DNA from: Acidobacteriaceae bacterium | GTDB taxonomy: Bacteria; Acidobacteriota; Terriglobia; Terriglobales; Acidobacteriaceae | DNA: 16,771 bases | Assembly (NCBI GenBank): GCA_027364815.1 | Contig: DAHXOQ010000028.1 | Location: 1 to 16,771, forward strand | Direction of reading: 5' to 3' | Shown here: piece by piece, positions 16,481 through 16,771 of the stretch | Layout: each line of letters begins with the position of its first letter | Position numbering within the stretch: the first letter of the stretch is position 1 | Translations under genes and position numbers: made by a program | The notes under the pieces: model-generated | Databases searched by the model: none | Seen by the model: the letters and a program-made list of their open reading frames with translations, nothing else | What the model was told of the DNA's origin: nothing

Positions 16481-16500
16481 GTACGGGCTTTAGCCCGTAC
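16481..16500. repeat. Perfect hairpin in repeat unit 2
   Basis: GTACGGGC-TTTA-GCCCGTAC is an 8-bp stem with a 4-nt loop. It corresponds to CGGC-ATTA-GCCG in unit 1 (16342-16353). No T-run follows, so it is a REP-type palindrome rather than a terminator. Confidence 0.85.
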
Positions 16501-16521
16501 ATTATCACTCAATAAAATCGT

Positions 16522-16556
16522 GGACTTTAGTCCCTGAGGGATGCTTCTCGCATCCC
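16522..16556. repeat. Double hairpin in repeat unit 2
   Basis: GGAC-TTTA-GTCC (16522-16533) is followed by GGGATGC (16538-16544) pairing with GCATCCC (16550-16556) around TTCTC. The GTCCCTGAGGGAT stretch is shared with unit 1 (16389-16401), so it is part of the repeated core. Confidence 0.75.
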
Positions 16557-16579
16557 TGTATTTTGATTTACGGAGGGAG

Positions 16580-16599
16580 GCGGGGGTTTTAACCCCCGC
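16580..16599. repeat. Perfect hairpin in repeat unit 3
   Basis: GCGGGGGTT and AACCCCCGC form a 9-bp stem with a TT centre. A second palindrome, GGC-TTTA-GCC (16622-16631), follows at the same relative position as the GAC-TTTA-GTC element of unit 2. Confidence 0.85.
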
Positions 16600-16656
16600 A
16601 TTAACGTCATTCAAATCATCGGGCTTTAGCCTTGGGCTTTGATCTTCGTAATTCAC

Positions 16657-16771
16657 AACCCCATCGCGACAGAACGAAAAGAATCACGGCGATGATTAAA
16701 CGCCCTACCCTCCCGTAGGGAGAGGACGAAAGTAGCCCAGGGTGAACCCTGAGCCCAGCGAAGGGGAAACC
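16657..16771. repeat. Further palindromic elements at the right edge
   Basis: No gene is supported here. CCCTAC (16703-16708) pairs with GTAGGG (16715-16720), and CAGGGT-GA-ACCCTG (16738-16751) is a perfect 6-bp hairpin. CATCGC (16662-16667) and GCGATG (16689-16694) form a looser pair. These differ in sequence from the array units and look like a second REP-type family that continues past the window. Confidence 0.6.

Larger units (their letters stand above)
16281..16656. repeat. Composite REP-like tandem array (two full units and one partial)
   Basis: A unit beginning TCCCTCGCA recurs at 16281 and 16423 (period 142 bp) and can be aligned along most of its length: TCCCTCGC, GATTCAAA, a first hairpin with a TTA-type loop, an A-rich linker ending ATCG, then GACTT-AGTCCCTGAGGGAT. 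A third partial unit (about 16571-16656) keeps the two hairpins but not the 5' part. Copies differ mainly by paired changes in stems, as in repetitive extragenic palindromes. No transposase gene is present, so mobility would depend on a REP-associated transposase elsewhere. Confidence 0.75.

Noticed and set aside
16465..16656. 63-aa minus-strand open frame
   Set aside because: It lies wholly inside the palindromic repeat array; the reading frame is a by-product of the hairpins.
16281..16656. CRISPR array
   Set aside because: The repeats are long, diverged and themselves contain the hairpins; there are no short identical repeats with unique spacers and no cas genes.

Overview
The window most resembles a chromosomal segment of an Acidobacteriota (Terriglobia-type) soil bacterium. 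The main evidence is the very large Oar-like outer-membrane receptor with an N-terminal carboxypeptidase-regulatory-like domain, the moderate GC content, and the palindromic intergenic repeats. The assignment rests on gene style only; there is no rRNA or other marker gene. I see no tRNA, rRNA, CRISPR array, prophage or transposase gene.

Layout. (1) 1-2621, minus strand: an MCE/Mla-type lipid-transport operon, transcribed as small membrane protein, permease MlaE, ATPase MlaF, and substrate-binding MlaD, which runs off the left edge. The mlaE frame is broken by one in-frame TAA at the position of a conserved glutamine. (2) 2917-8134, plus strand: a universal stress protein gene sits 13 bp ahead of a P-type (P3A-like, probably proton-pumping) ATPase. 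A Crp/Fnr-family regulator and an AI-2E family (PF01594) membrane protein follow. This reads as a stress and membrane-energetics block. (3) 8276-11899, minus strand: a monocistronic TonB-dependent-type receptor with its own near-consensus promoter and a perfect intrinsic terminator. (4) 12076-14724, minus strand: an alpha/beta hydrolase, a zinc-ribbon/PspC-domain protein and an exported TPR-like protein. (5) 14922-15635, plus strand: pyrF (orotidine 5'-phosphate decarboxylase), preceded by three perfect tandem copies of an 11-bp sequence and followed by a terminator. (6) 15636-16771: a possible structured RNA, a 99-aa hypothetical gene, and a tandem array of REP-like hairpins reaching the right edge.

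How the genes work together. The Mla-type operon would move phospholipids between the membranes if MlaE were intact; as read, the core permease is truncated. The usp and ATPase genes are almost certainly co-transcribed, so proton or cation pumping is probably linked to stress. The other genes look like independent units.

I found no convincing new multi-gene system. The best leads are the mlaE nonsense codon, the small protein translationally coupled to mlaE, the 11-bp repeat triplet between the TPR gene and pyrF, the hairpin region ahead of the 99-aa gene, and the composite REP array.
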